Shown: positions 11,386 through 25,575, counted from the stretch's first letter. The stretch is 64,000 nt of DNA from Margaritifera margaritifera (GCA_029931535.1 JAQPZY010001148.1:1246001-1310000); one strand, 5' to 3'. Made by a program: numbers and translations. The notes: generated by a model not told the origin, from the letters alone.

Positions 11386-13203
11386 TGGAATCATTGATAC
11401 GTTGTAGCGATAATCTTATTCATCTTATCTGGAAAGTGCAACGGTACTAAAGCAGAAGTCTACTAAGTTCTTGTAACAGTAGAAACTGCAAGATTTGCTT
11501 CAACATAAGCCATCAAAAGAATGAATACTAAAATACGGACAATTGTTCCCTGTCATTTGATCTTATCACAATGGAAAAAGGCGACATAAACAGATGTCAC
11601 ATTAATTGTCTCAACAAACTGATCGTATTATCCACCCTTGGTCTGAGTTAGTAACATATGCAATTTCAAAGAAAATTTCCGGTCAACGAGTACTATAGCC
11701 ATTCGATTTACCTCAGGTCCCTAATATCATAATGGCTTATTGCGAACTGCTCTGATATTGTAGGTGGCTGTTTCCTTGGTAGATGCCTGCGTCAAAGATA
11801 ACAGGTTTGTTCTGTTTTTGAGACCATGCCATGACGTCAAAATGAAATGAAACAGTCTGAATTTCCACTGTTTGTTATTAAAGAAACATGGATCAGATTG
11901 TACGAGTGACCAGATTAGTCCCTAGATCTGAACTGTTTGCACAAAATCCTACTAGAGGAAAATACAATATAAAAATATTGGTTACCGAAATTCTCCGTGG
12001 GATCAAGGCAGCACCTGTAGACATTGCTCAATGAAAATCACATTGATATAGAAGATAAAGATTTTGTTTGAGAAATCAAATCATCTCGTGGAACTATTTG
12101 CAACAACTATCTATAAAAGTTTGACAAATATCAAAGAACAAACGAATACAATAGCAACAGGCATACTTACAATTTAGGTAAAATTGACTATAGTTATTGA
12201 TTAACTTCTTCAAGAATAATTGAAGGATCCGAGCTTAAGGAATTTAAAAGTTATAATCGTGCACAAATTCAAAATACCAAACTTTGTTCTGGGCCACATT
12301 GCGTGAGACACGTTTCAGAAAATAAGATTTAATCTAATATAAAGTTCAGTTTGCGTTAGAATTTGTAAAGGATATCTGACACTGATATTCGACACAAACT
12401 CCTCGTATGACAACCCTCTTCTAAAATGTAATTAATTACAATTTTAGTTTCAATCAACCTACATCCTCATTGATATTGAGATGAAGACATACTTGCTTAT
12501 TAACCTTATACGTACGAATTAGCCTGCCTACATGGGGCATGTTACAAAATTGTTTAAGTGTGCTTAACGCCAACGTGCAAATGGGAATGTTTGCTGACAT
12601 GAAAATCGAGTCCATATGCCGACTGATTGTGTCCGTAGATTACAAGAGAATGAAACCAAAATTCCCCTGAAACCAAAATATACAATATTATCGCTGTAAA
12701 AAGTTTGAAGTCATTCTCAGAAATTACGGCAGAGAAATCATTTTAAAAAGGGTTGTAAAGAACATCTTAATCTGAAGTTTGCATACAATCAGTGTTTGGT
12801 CAAATAAGATTAATCTATAGTAAACAAAAGCAATGCGGTAAAAAGCTAATCAAGTAGTTATATTTATGAAATGAATTGCTTCCGACATTTCGTTCAGATT
12901 CTGGTTTATCATTGTTATGTAAAATTTAATATGAAAAACAAAATTGATCGCATGATTTTTGAAAATCTTGACGAGGTGATGGGGGTGACGTCACCTTAAC
13001 ATTGTGAGCACGGGGTAAAGAACTCTGCGAAATTTCCCCAAATTTCTGAAGAAAATGGAAATATATCTGAACAGTTGTTTGCATTGTTCAATTTAAGCCG
13101 TTAGTCATGCCTACATATTAGCTTTGAAAGATATTTGTGACATATTTTAACACTTAATTCGGCTTTTTGTTTACACTTGACTTGTCTGTGATCTGTGGCC
13201 AGT

Positions 13204-13205
<2 letters not shown>
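11386..13205. other. Intergenic, no gene recognised
   Basis: AT-rich DNA without recognisable exon, transposon or tandem repeat. Confidence 0.5.

Positions 13206-13295
<90 letters not shown>
13206..13295. repeat. (TA)n microsatellite
   Basis: About 45 TA dinucleotides with one AAA interruption near 13218. Confidence 0.95.
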
Positions 13296-13300
<5 letters not shown>

Positions 13301-15342
13301 GTCAAGACATAACTGTACAATGTGGGGTTACCTATAAATCAATACAGAGTGTTCATGTTGTAGAGTAAAGAAAAAAAGGTCCCATAAAATGGTAGTGAAA
13401 ACAAAAACCAGATCAACAATTTAATTTAGCTTCAAATGATGACGGGTCAAGATTAGCCTAGAATGATGGCAATAAAGACTGGAAGCAAAAACGAAAACAA
13501 AGATAAATAATGAAAGTCCCCACCAAGGTAGACATATAGGGGATGGTTCACGTATTTCTCAGGTAAACTCTTCAAAAACACAAACACAACATTAAGGAAC
13601 TGAATTACGACTTGAAGGAGGATATCAGAAATCAACTTATGGCTGAGTGTTTTTAGGAGCTGACTCGCAAATTTCAAGAATAATTGAAAGAAACAAGGAA
13701 TAAATTAACTAAACGTAAAATTGATGGAAAAGCTTGAGACACTGGAAGAGGAGTTGATATTGAGTCAGTATGGGAATTATTTTACATTTTGTCAAAATAT
13801 GAAATTTATTCCAGTCTAAAACGAAATAAAAAAAGGACTGAAACAATTGGAATTGGGTCTTTGAGAAACAGAAATTAAAGCCTTTTGTTTGGATTGTTTT
13901 TGTTGTTGTTGTTTGTTGGTTGTTTTTTTTTGTGTTCTTTTTTGCTTTTGTTTTAAAAAAGTTCATGATGTTTTTTTTAGGTATTTACATTTGATGATGA
14001 ACCAGAGATACACACTACAAATGGAAAGCTATAAAGATAATATATTCATCTGGAAAACTAGAAATATATTGTTTAGCATTTGTCTCCATTTGCATATGTT
14101 GAATCTCTTATCACTGTGTTAGGGGAAGTTATAACAAAGTGTGAATGTTTGACGTTTTACTTTGTCGGGAATGGAAAAAGATTAAAAGTGAAAAGAATAT
14201 GTTCTAATGAATAACTTACTAATGGGGTGGAGATGGGGTTTCCAAAATGTTCCTGACTTTAACAAAGTTATTCAAGCTCTGAAATTGAAATAGTTATAAA
14301 GATATGTTTCATTCTTGAAAAAAGTCTTGGAAATTTTTTTGTTTTTATTATTTGGTTAGATATGGTGGTCTACATCTTTTTTTTTATATTATGATCTTGT
14401 GTCACTGCCAGATTTAGACATTCCGTGTTTTTGCAGTTTAGAGCAGATCAAACAAAACGAATTTGTTTTTGACAATATAAATATTTTTTAATGAATCTTT
14501 TTGGGAAGACGTATTGAATGCTGGTATTTGGTATTTTCTGGACCTTTTAACTGAATAAAATGAAGTTTAAAAAATTTATATTTTTTTTTTTTAGCAGAAG
14601 TGGGAAGAAGACAAATTGTATTAGGAATCATGCTTTAATTCAACCATGCATTCGAAAAGACAGATAATGTGATAGAAAATTCACAGTATGTGGAAAATAT
14701 GACAGTTTTATCAATGACAATTGAAATTTCAAATAATTGAAAACAAAATAAATATTGTGTGTGAAAGTTTTATACAACGAAAATCATAAGAGAATTCCAA
14801 TATGAAAGGTAGATAATGAACATTAGCATTCAACTAGAATATTTATTAAATCATTATCCTAATTATAAAAAATCAAATGTACATTATAATATTAAAAGAC
14901 TTTCGATACAATATTTAGCATCAAATTATTTATTGCATACAATTAAGGGATGACAATGAATGATATTTATATTGATTCCACAAGGAACCTATATGACGTA
15001 TATTTGTGTAATGTACATGTATTGAATCACTGACTATATTTTTCAGGTGAAATAGATTTACAAGATTTTGTTATTTCAGAACAAAGATTATGATATTTAG
15101 GGTACATACATTTACTCAAATGAGGTTTTAGTTCATTTGTTGATATTGTGACTAAAATCTTCATTTAGAGGTATATATTCAGTGCAGTTTAGGTTGATTT
15201 TCATTGTTTAAAGTTATATTTGTCTTCAGTTTGCAAGATTGAAAAGTTTATACAGGAAAATATTGGAAATTTGGCTATCATTGCTGGTAAGTGCAAAGAA
15301 ATGTATTGCTTTGTAAAAGAATATCTCAGATTTTGTTTTCAA

Positions 15343-15347
<5 letters not shown>
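13296..15347. other. Intergenic, no gene recognised
   Basis: Very AT-rich, with T-rich stretches near 13895-13980 and 14330-14390. Reading frames here are low complexity. Confidence 0.5.

Positions 15348-15431
<84 letters not shown>
15348..15431. repeat. (TA)n microsatellite
   Basis: About 42 uninterrupted TA dinucleotides. Confidence 0.95.
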
Positions 15432-15433
<2 letters not shown>

Positions 15434-15795
15434 CCAAGTTTTCTCTGTATCAGTTTATCAGTATTTTACAAACTGATATTATATTTTACTGAGAAATCAT
15501 ACAATTATAATATATCATATTTTCATGTCATATATAACGAACAGATATAACTTTTCTGAAGGGTTTATCATATTGAATTGCATTCTGGTTTCCTTATTGT
15601 ACGATATTTAGATTTGTATATGTTTTATAAATGTGTTTGCCTTGTCTCTCTTTCTTTCTGTATTGCTTTTATCGACAATGTTATACATAAACAAAAGTGT
15701 ATCTAATTTTAATTATTATTAATTCATGAAATCTTATGATTTATTTCTGGAAAGGCATATAGAAAATATGTTTTTCTTTCTAATGGTGAAAGGAT

Positions 15796-15862
15796 GACTG
15801 TACTAAGGCAAGGTACGGATAACTGTACTAAGGTACGGATTACTGTAATAAGGTACGGATAA
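15796..15862. repeat. ~20-bp unit, three copies
   Basis: ACTGTACTAAGGTACGGAT occurs three times in tandem with small changes; the first copy has an extra GGCAA. It lies just upstream of the 33-bp minisatellite. Confidence 0.85.
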
Positions 15863-15880
15863 GAATCCTGCTTTCCTCCA

Positions 15881-16016
15881 ATAATATTTTTGTGATTCTG
15901 TTGACTTACAGACAAATTATTTTTGTGATTCTGTTGACTTACAGGCAAATTATTTTTGTGATTCTGTTGACTTACAGACAAATTATTTTTGTGATTCTGT
16001 TGACTTACAGGCAAAT
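15881..16016. repeat. 33-bp minisatellite, four copies
   Basis: The unit contains TTTTTGTGATTCTGTTGACT and TTACAG. Because 33 is a multiple of three, an 11-residue peptide repeat (VSQQNHKNNL) is open on the minus strand. Copies alternate between endings CAGAC and CAGGC, an A-B-A-B pattern. Confidence 0.95.
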
Positions 16017-16070
16017 TGTAATATTGATAGTAAGCTTAGTGTTTAAGTTTCTTTCCTTGATCCATAAACA

Positions 16071-16117
16071 CAGCCTGATGAGGCGGTAGGGGATGATGCA
16101 TAAGCCTAGAAAATAGC
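16071..16117 (+). ncRNA. Hammerhead-like motif before (AT)n
   Basis: An exact CTGATGA at 16075-16081 is followed by GGC...GCC, which could pair as a short stem II, and then GAAAA at 16109-16113, just before an (AT)n tract at 16118. The order of elements matches a hammerhead core and the core-to-microsatellite layout of the PLE tails here. No TTTGCAC tail is present and the middle loop is long, so this is tentative. Confidence 0.3.

Positions 16118-16198
<81 letters not shown>
16118..16198. repeat. (AT)n microsatellite
   Basis: About 40 AT dinucleotides with a CA and an AAA interruption. Confidence 0.95.
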
Positions 16199-16199
<1 letters not shown>

Positions 16200-16296
16200 T
16201 TTTTTAAATCTCTTCAAGTACATTCGTCTCTAAATTGTTTGGTACATAATATAGCTATGATGGTTGAAGCACCTTTTCATCGTCATGTGAATTATT

Positions 16297-16339
<43 letters not shown>

Positions 16340-16340
16340 G
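16297..16340. repeat. (TC)n microsatellite
   Basis: TC dinucleotides with one TTT interruption near 16313. Confidence 0.95.
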
Positions 16341-17684
16341 TACAGAGGGGTACTAAAAGGTATTTAATATATTTTGTATTGGTGCCTTTGGTTTCTTAGT
16401 CATTTTATCAGTTTGAATGACACAGTGACTCAAATTACGTAGTTGAATGTTTTGTAATGTATACAACTTTAATACCAAATATATTGCACCTCATCATATA
16501 TTTAATTATTTATTTTATTTTTTTTAATGTTTTTTAATAGTGTCTTTCAATTACACGAGACTCAGAAGTAACAAAACTGTCATACTTTCTCAATATCTCT
16601 TCATTTGCACAGCTATAAACACGAATCAATAATGTATTAGTATTATTCATGGTTTTCTCCAGAATGCCACCTGGAGAACTGTGCTCACACAAGTGTTGTG
16701 TTCTGGCCAAGCCTTAGTCTTCAGGTTAGACCGTAGATCGATCTAATTTATAAATAAAGACTGCAGCAGCATTGGTCTCTGGAGTAGCAGTTTGTCAATA
16801 TTCCTTATCTAAGTCCTCCAACGCTTCATTGAATGTTAGACTCTGGACAATATGCCAATATTTGCTTCACATGCGGGCTTTATCAGAACAAAAATGACAG
16901 AGCTTTGATTTATTTTTGCTATTATTAGAGCAAAGTAAGAAAGGAAATTCGCAATTTATCAATTTTATGGCTGATGATAGGTGAGCAGCAAGGAATTCTA
17001 TTTTCATGGTTGTTTCCTTTTCTTTGCGCATTTTCATTCATCTGTATGACGATTACGAGCTTCATTAAATGTGAGAAGTGATGTTTATAGGGCTGTAGTT
17101 CCTTACTTCCAAAAGTATAAAGGTGAACACAATTTTCAATATGGAAACGGGGAACCAATATCATTGCTTCACTTCATTTCATTCACCTCTTTTTATTTGC
17201 AACAAAAGTCGAGGAGTCCAACAGAATAAATCAGTTGTAGGAAATCACAATTTAGAATCTTAATTTGGCAATACTCCATGCAATGTGAAACAGACGGAAA
17301 CCTTCGATGTTTTCAAATGCTACGACCTGTTTTTTCATAATATTGGTTTTCTTTTTATTCCCTTGGTTAACTTGCACATTCTTCTTCACGATCTGAATAA
17401 GTTCCATTAACATTTTTTCAGATCCTGCCGACAAAGAGACTCTGAAAGTAAAGGTTAAATTCGAAACATCCTTTCACCAAGAAGAGATATTCATTCGAGA
17501 TTCAGAGGCGAATGTGAATCCCGACCATTGGATTTTCACGGATAAGTTTTTGTTTTTCGCAGAGTGAATAAATATGAGGTTTACTATCTGATCCGTCTTT
17601 ACTGTATCTGCTTTCATCAACATGTCAGTGGCGTTCAAATAGCCAGTTGAGAACAACAACAAGCCACGAGAATAATGACAATGG
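16341..17684. other. Upstream region of the guanylate cyclase exon
   Basis: No gene was recognised here. It precedes the receptor guanylate cyclase exon and may hold its promoter and 5' UTR, but no TATA box or start site could be assigned with confidence. Minus-strand reading frames near 16925-17770 have no recognisable domain. Confidence 0.45.
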
Positions 17685-18095
17685 ATGAGGGAGGATCTTT
17701 GGAAACAACATGATTCTGGAATGCAAACAATGCATCGATTCAGCTTTCTAGTATTTCTTGGGATCATCACTCTTTGTTACAGCGAATCTGTGAAGAATAT
17801 TACCATCGGGTATCTGACAGTTGACAAAAGTAAGGTTTTTATGAGAGACAAACAAGGTCGAGCAATTTCAGGAGCAATATCTTGGGCAATTGAGAAGATA
17901 AACAACGACACGGAATTACTCAATGGTTATCGTTTAAATCTTGTTTGGGGTGATACTCAGGCCGATACTCTTGTTAGTACATTACTTCTAACCCATCAAT
18001 GGCGAGATGGGGCTGTGGCGTTTATCGGTGTGGAAGACAGTTGCAGTGTTGAAGCAAAGGTTGCCGCAGCATGGAATCTGCCTATGATTTCATAT
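17685..18095 (+). CDS. Receptor guanylate cyclase, first coding exon (partial)
   Basis: Single-pass receptor guanylate cyclases convert GTP to cGMP at the plasma membrane when a ligand binds outside the cell. This exon encodes only the N-terminus. The likely start is Met16 (17730), which opens a hydrophobic signal peptide (MHRFSFLVFLGIITLCYS). The upstream Met at 17685 is in frame and preceded at once by a TGA at 17676. After the signal peptide come NITIGYLTVDK, then AISWAIEKINND, GYRLNLVWGDT and AFIGVEDSC, ending in VAAAWNLPMISY. This is the start of the periplasmic-binding-protein-like (ANF receptor) ligand domain, in the order seen in natriuretic peptide and egg-peptide receptor cyclases. 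Residue 137 (Tyr) is followed by GTAAGT, a phase-0 donor at 18096. Kinase-homology and cyclase exons were not found in the window, so the gene is either very long or a broken copy. An orphan ANF-domain receptor without a cyclase is less likely. Confidence 0.82.
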
Positions 18096-18101
18096 GTAAG
18101 T
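18096..18101 (+). other. Splice donor, guanylate cyclase intron 1
   Basis: TAT followed by GTAAGT matches the metazoan donor consensus. It falls exactly between two codons (phase 0) and cuts a well-conserved protein motif, as expected of a real exon end. Confidence 0.85.
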
Positions 18102-18116
18102 AGCTTTTGAATTTCT

Positions 18117-18120
<4 letters not shown>

Positions 18121-18198
<78 letters not shown>
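18121..18198. repeat. (TA)n microsatellite in intron 1
   Basis: About 38 TA dinucleotides beginning only 25 bp after the guanylate cyclase splice donor. Confidence 0.95.
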
Positions 18199-18575
18199 AT
18201 CCTTGTTAATACATGGACCTATTGGTTGGCCATTGGAATAGGGTGGTACCTCTGTAATTGATATTCAGGTGCTCATGTCAATTTCTGTAAAAATTTCAAA
18301 ATAACATCTGCTTAAAAAATAAAGTTTTATGCCTAAAGGATGGGGGATATCCCCTTCGTGCAATACATCGTGGCTCAGAATGAGTGGGTTCTTGTATGTC
18401 AAGCAGTATAGCTATGTTTCATGTTTCAAACTAACCGATGATTTTAAAGTTCTTGTAGATGGATTTGTAATTATTATACCTAACCAAGATACAGATTTTT
18501 CCCCAGTGTATCTGAAAATCAGATTTCTTCCTTTCTAAACAAATATTGGTATGATGGTTGCCATTTGTATACTCA

Positions 18576-18576
<1 letters not shown>

Positions 18577-18670
<94 letters not shown>
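18577..18670. repeat. Compound (CA)n(TA)n microsatellite
   Basis: (CA)n at 18577-18624 passes into (TA)n at about 18624-18670. Confidence 0.95.
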
Positions 18671-18674
<4 letters not shown>

Positions 18675-19360
18675 CATATAAGTGTGTGCTTGTGTGTATT
18701 CTCAGTTTCATGGCGAATCCGACCTGTATTTGCGTTTTATAAAGCTAACAGGTGTGATCATGTTATTGTTTCTATATAACTTAATATTTTTTGAGAGTTT
18801 TACATATTCCATGTGCAATAATACATCTGCTGGTGTACCGAGGGATCTCAAGACTATATAATTAGGTCAAAAATAAAAATGCAGTCAAACCTCTCAAGAC
18901 CGAAAGCTCACTAAAAAGAAATCCTCTTGAAACCGAGAAATTTGTATAGTGCCCACTGTAACCTTTTATTTCAAGAAATAATTTATCAGTGAACCAAAGC
19001 CGTTCTACTCTGAAAACGGAAACAAATGTTTGGTCCCAGATTTAATTTTTAAATTTAAATGAATTTCATAAAACCGAAACTTAACACGTGGCCAGGTAGC
19101 TGCCCGATCCCAGTTATGAGGACGGCCAACGGTCAGGAAATAGCCTGATGGCACAGATTACAAGCACTGTAAACAATTGGATATTGAAGTGAGGGCGTTT
19201 AAAGTTGACAGATTTGTAATATTGTGCCATGTGCAAAGCATGTGATATAATGTTCATATGCCAATCATCTATGTCCGATAATATACGCATAAATGATCCT
19301 CGTTCAACTGGCTTTGGAAATTAAATACAAGGCTTGCGCCCTCAACTTTGACGTTTTTGC

Positions 19361-19417
19361 TGACAAACACCTACAAAAGAGCAATTTGATGACAAACACC
19401 TACAAAAGAGCAATTTG
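19361..19417. repeat. 29-bp unit, two copies
   Basis: TGACAAACACCTACAAAAG occurs at 19361 and 19390, each followed by AGCAATTTG. Confidence 0.9.
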
Positions 19418-20161
19418 CAACAATGTTGTCTCAAATTTACTGGCTAGTAATATTTTATCAAATCATGTACACTGACATACAAGTACTAATGGATGTGTTG
19501 AAACGAAATTAGTGTAAACACGATATAAATGTCAGCAGAAACAATATCATAGTTTTATTAAAACGTACAATAGGCACTAATAAATATATAAACCTTTCCA
19601 TTAGGGTTTTAATGGGCGTGGCCATATTTGTATTACGTGATATTCCGCCATTCCTACACTGATATCGCACAGTGATCGGCACTATGGAAGCTATATTCTC
19701 ACACATTTACTGTAAATATAATGTATTTGCACAAGCTGTGAAAACATTATTTGGTGAATTGAGTACCCTATATTTTCACTGTGTTACAATTTAAACCTTT
19801 TCCCATGTCAATTCCAATAATTAGTTCGTTTTTTATCCAGAGGCCGTAATACATGGAACAATTCTTATTTTTCTCAATTATTTGTTTCATAGTTGTAAAT
19901 TTTGAATTGTTTAACTAATTTTATCACATTGTCTTCAAAAGGAACTTGTTATTTAATTGAATTAGTAATTATAAAGGTGCTTATTTACGTATTATAAGCA
20001 GTATGAAAGAAAAATGTTAATTCTACCTACAAACTGCTTATATTACAAAATTGTCAAAATAAGCCGGTATTTCAAAGATTTTTAATCGAAAATATGTTTT
20101 TATAGTCGGTGGCTGTTCTATTTTCAATAAAAAGTAGAAAAGTAATCAAAATGCCAATAAG

Positions 20162-20190
<29 letters not shown>
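20162..20190. repeat. (TA)n microsatellite
   Basis: About 14 TA dinucleotides. Confidence 0.95.
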
Positions 20191-20192
<2 letters not shown>

Positions 20193-21268
20193 TAGTTTGT
20201 TATTACATATCAAAAGAGGTAGATAATGAAACCATTAAATGTATCAAATGGGTGATTTTCCAATTACTTCGGCAGTTCGGTCCCCTTTTGTTTTATAGAG
20301 AATGTGTTAAATTTCAGAACTCCTCTGTAAGTTCAAATTTGACAACTTTTTTCAAATTAAATTGCTTGCTCCATTTAAATTAAATGGACAGTAATTTTCC
20401 AATTTTCCTGCGAGATAATTTTTCACAAAGTGGGACCTTAATTATGGGAACACAAGTGTCCTGATTAATGTGTATTGTTTGTTTTGTTTCTTCTAATATT
20501 TTGATGTAACTGTATACTCTAGTGTTTGAAAGTACACATTCGACAATTTCTGTAGAAATAAAGTTGATTTAGAGCAAATAAAGGAATATGGAAGTGTTTG
20601 CGGCGTATCCTGTTTTATTCAGTCTTTCTCGTGTCAGGCATATATAGAATCAGTATCTTAATGACGGAGGCGTGTAGGGACACGTAGCGGACAAAGGGAG
20701 ATAAATATGGAACAACTGTCACTGGAAAGGTCTATAAACATTATGTTATAGCAAAGGGGACATAATTGATTGCATCTCATTTTAGGTGATGTTTGTGAAC
20801 CTGAGTAAACCGAAAACCCATAAAGACTAAAACTTGTTCTTGGTCCCGTGGAATTTCGGTTTCAGTGTACCACTTCGAGCCGGCAACACGTTTTTGATTT
20901 GTGTGTCTTCGACTGTGTGATGATCAGTTGTGGCTCCTGAAAGATATTAACTTAGCTCAACGGAGCAATGAGACATATACATAGTTAGAAAAAATGTGGA
21001 TATTTGTTATACATTTCAACAATTTCATTGTTCAGCATATTTAGAAAAATGGGGTTGACAGTTTCTGAATAAGATGGATAGAAACTTATGATTTTTAGGC
21101 GAAAAGAAGAAAATTGAATCTTATATTTCAATCAAGACTGACAAAAGCTAATATTATATTTCAGTCAAAACGAAAGAAGATAACAAGATGCATCGTATAT
21201 ACTAACGTCAAGTTTTTAGCTGAATTGTTTTGCAAAATATATTTCTTTATTAATCGCATTACAAATAT

Positions 21269-22561
<1,293 letters not shown>

Positions 22562-22563
22562 AT

Positions 22564-22626
<63 letters not shown>

Positions 22627-22653
22627 CATCATCATCATAATCATTATCATCAT
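22562..22653. repeat. (AAT)n then (CAT)n trinucleotide repeat
   Basis: About 21 AAT units at 22562-22626 followed by CAT-rich sequence. The poly-Asn and poly-Ile reading frames across it are by-products. Confidence 0.95.
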
Positions 22654-23895
22654 TGTCAATATTCCTGGAGATCAGTGTTTCATGGAGTCAAGATAGAGTG
22701 ATAGTCATTACAGCCGAGGAAATGCATTCTATTGCATAAAATATAGTTACTGAAACTGCTGGTGATTTTATTATATTCTGATAATAATCTGTTGTAACGC
22801 GTCAAAAAGAGTTTAGGATCCAGCTAGAACCAGATTAAATCATCCTTGTTTGTATTATTTGAGGTTTTGGCGTGTTCTGCACTGTTTTATTGTCATAGCG
22901 TTTGTAACATACCCAGAAGTAAGAAAACTGAGCCCGGTTCCATTCAGACATACCAAATTTAGAAAATTTGTCAAATTAGGAACAACTAATTGAAATGTGT
23001 TCAAGGAAGAAAAAAAACTTGTAGGGTCCAAATGAACATTGATTTCAGAATGTAATGCCTAAATAGGAGACACATTATCTTCGTGTAATAACATTGAATA
23101 TAGCCTTTTATTTTACCAGATGCATTAGGACACATAAATAAGCTTATAAATTCGGTGTGTTCATAATGGAAACAGAAGGGGGAATAAAGTAAAGGAAACG
23201 GTCATTAGGTCAGATTTCTGACTAGAAACACCGAAAAAGACTGACGTTTATTTCATGTCCTAATTTGAGGTAATTGGAAACATTATGTACGCATTTGATC
23301 ATTCAGTTTTTGAGGTATTGTATGACTTGAATAAAGAAGTAGGAAAACAGGAATTTCACTTCAAAATGACGCTTTTTGGAAACTGGTATTTTTTAAGTCA
23401 TGTTAAATTAGACCTTTTTCAAAAAATTAAATATGATTATCGCAAAAATACAACATAATATATCAATTCTTAGCAGAAAGCAGTTTCCAGAAACAAATGT
23501 ACGCATTTTGCTTTCCATTGAAAAGAAATACAATTACAATTTTGTTAATACTTAATATTGCTCACTGGCAAATATTGCCTACGATCAAATGAACAGGGAA
23601 AGGATGTGAAAATCACTATCGCCATTATGCAGAAAATGCCTCAAAAGTAATACATTGATCGAAATAGGAATGAAACCTTTTATATATATAAACTGATTTT
23701 GTATATATTAAAGTACTTTGTTTGCAATTGATATGTTGTAAAACTTCTTTAAAGTTGATTTCTTGTTTTCTCCTATACCAAAGAAGCATGCAAAAAAAAA
23801 TTAGGGCAGGGTGAAATTGGAAAGATTTGCAATAGCTCTTTTGACTCTCAGCAGTCAGATTTAAAAAAAAAAAGAAAAGCAATTTTCAATTTTGG

Positions 23896-23898
<3 letters not shown>
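22654..23898. other. No gene recognised
   Basis: No exon, RNA gene or transposon boundary was recognised. Confidence 0.45.

Positions 23899-23980
<82 letters not shown>
23899..23980. repeat. (AT)n microsatellite
   Basis: About 41 AT dinucleotides, about 80 bp from the tail of PLE copy 2. Confidence 0.95.
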
Positions 23981-23984
<4 letters not shown>

Positions 23985-24117
23985 AATACAAATCATATGG
24001 CGAATAACAATCCTTTCAAGTGCACTGGATCCAGCAGCAAAGGATCTCATGGGTCAGGGATTGATTAAGATAAATGCAATAAACTGACAACGAACAGTGC
24101 AAAACTTGTTTTTAACT

Positions 24118-24157
24118 AGCCTAAGCGCTTTCGACTCTAATTGAGTCTTTATCAAAG
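24118..24157 (-). ncRNA. Hammerhead-like hairpin in PLE copy 2 tail
   Basis: On the minus strand: TTTGATAAA, a perfect 5-bp stem II (GACTC/GAGTC at 24133-24147), CGAAA, GC, a six-base loop, GC, then TA. Relative to the hammerhead core CTGATGA the bases at positions 3 and 8 are T and A rather than C and G, a change that would keep their pairing. PLEs are known to carry minimal hammerhead ribozymes in their terminal repeats. Activity of this copy is inferred, not shown. Confidence 0.5.
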
Positions 24158-24594
24158 GCAAACACGATACAGACAAGAATAAAAATAAACACAAAAAAGC
24201 GTTGAAATTATAAAAGTTGACATAACTATTTCTAATGGAAATAATTAAAATGTTTGATGTTTCGTCTAGTTGTCTTCAACTTGACTGATGATGTTGTAAA
24301 CTAGTTGGTATTGACCTACAAAGGGAGAAGCCATAACGCCATCTGTTTTTTTTAATGTAAATTGGTGTGACTGCAAACTATACCCCGGATATTTCATTGT
24401 TTCTGTAATGCGGGTAATGACCATAGCAATAATACCACCAAGAAGAACTACAAACAAAAAAAATATAAAATAAAGAGAACAGTAGTAATTATAGGTGAGT
24501 GAGTGAGTAATGAGCAAAATGAATGAATTATTTAATTGAAAAAGTGGTGGTTGTAAACAGGTGATGATTCTATTTGCGTGCGGTTGTCCTTTTT

Positions 24595-25104
24595 CTAGTC
24601 TTCTTGGTTTAAGCCGCTCGGTTTCAGTGTTCTAAGGCGGCGTATCCAGTAAGATTCCTTTTCTTTCCTGGCTTCAGAACACCAGTTAGGTTTGTGAGCT
24701 GCTGCAATCAGTGTTACGTCACTGAAAGTGTGGCCAGGGGAAGAGAAGTGTTTTTCAACTGGAATTCTGTCCAGCTTCTTTGTCATCCAATCCGATCTGT
24801 GAAGATTGATCCTTTTGTGTAGCTTTTCAGTTTCTCCGACACACTGAAGGCCACAGATCTTACATGTCGTGAGATAAATTACAGTCTCGGTTTTGCACGT
24901 TCTGTTTGGACCGTATATGTTCAGTTTTGCGCTCGTCGCTGTGCTAGGAAATGTACTGGCCTCTATCATATGCCGACATGTTTTGCACCTTTTATCAGCA
25001 CAGGGACCAGATTTGCTAGGATGGTCTTGGTTTGTGATTGGCATTTGCTTCGCTCTGACTCGGATGTCTTTGAGGTTTTTGGTCTGCGGAAGGCTACTAT
25101 TCAT
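24595..25104 (-). pseudogene. PLE GIY-YIG endonuclease region
   Basis: A 169-residue open frame holds the C-terminal part of a Penelope-like protein. A Cys-rich linker comes first (Cys35, Cys40, Cys43, His45). The GIY-YIG fold follows, with VIYLTTC at 75-81 in the GIY position, CVGET at 88-92 in the YIG position, Arg98 and His102 in the first helix, and a Glu in KEKESYWIRRL near 150 that fits the metal-binding acidic residue. It ends at SGLNQED. The nuclease would nick DNA to prime reverse transcription. The frame is intact, but it is cut off from the reverse transcriptase by a stop just upstream (after the PNK codons near 25105) and by further frameshifts. I therefore treat it as a relic rather than a separate gene. 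Confidence 0.85.
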
Positions 25105-25575
25105 TTGTTCGGGAAGATTAACTTTAGTGTGTCACAAGATTTCACGATGGGCCAGCATTTCTGGATGATTCTATCTTCTTTGGGGTTGTCTCTATGATAG
25201 GTCAGGATAAATGGTATCAGATCAATCTTTTCTTCTCTCTATATTTTAGTAGATCATTGCGGTTGTTTGTTTAGCCTTTTGTGTTGCCTCCGCTATCAGG
25301 TCTTTGTCTTGGCCTCGGTTCATCAAATGTTCAGATAACTTTTCATATCTTTTTTGGAATGTTTCAGCGTTGGAGCAAATTCTGCGTATGCTCAGGGCCT
25401 GGCTATACAGGATGAATGTTTTGGATGACAGCTAGATGGGAGAAGATACTGGTGTTTATCAGTTGTTTTGAGTAGATGTCTGATAGAGTTTGTTTTCTAC
25501 CAATCTGGTTATTGTGTCCGGAAAAACGTGCTTTGAGTTGGCGACTTCTGTCGTGAATTTATTGAAGGATGGAAA

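Larger units (their letters stand above)
18740..21268. other. Presumed intron or intergenic, no exon recognised
   Basis: I looked for the next part of the guanylate cyclase ligand domain and saw none. The stretch holds a two-copy 29-bp repeat at 19361-19417 and a short (TA)n at 20162-20190. Confidence 0.45.
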
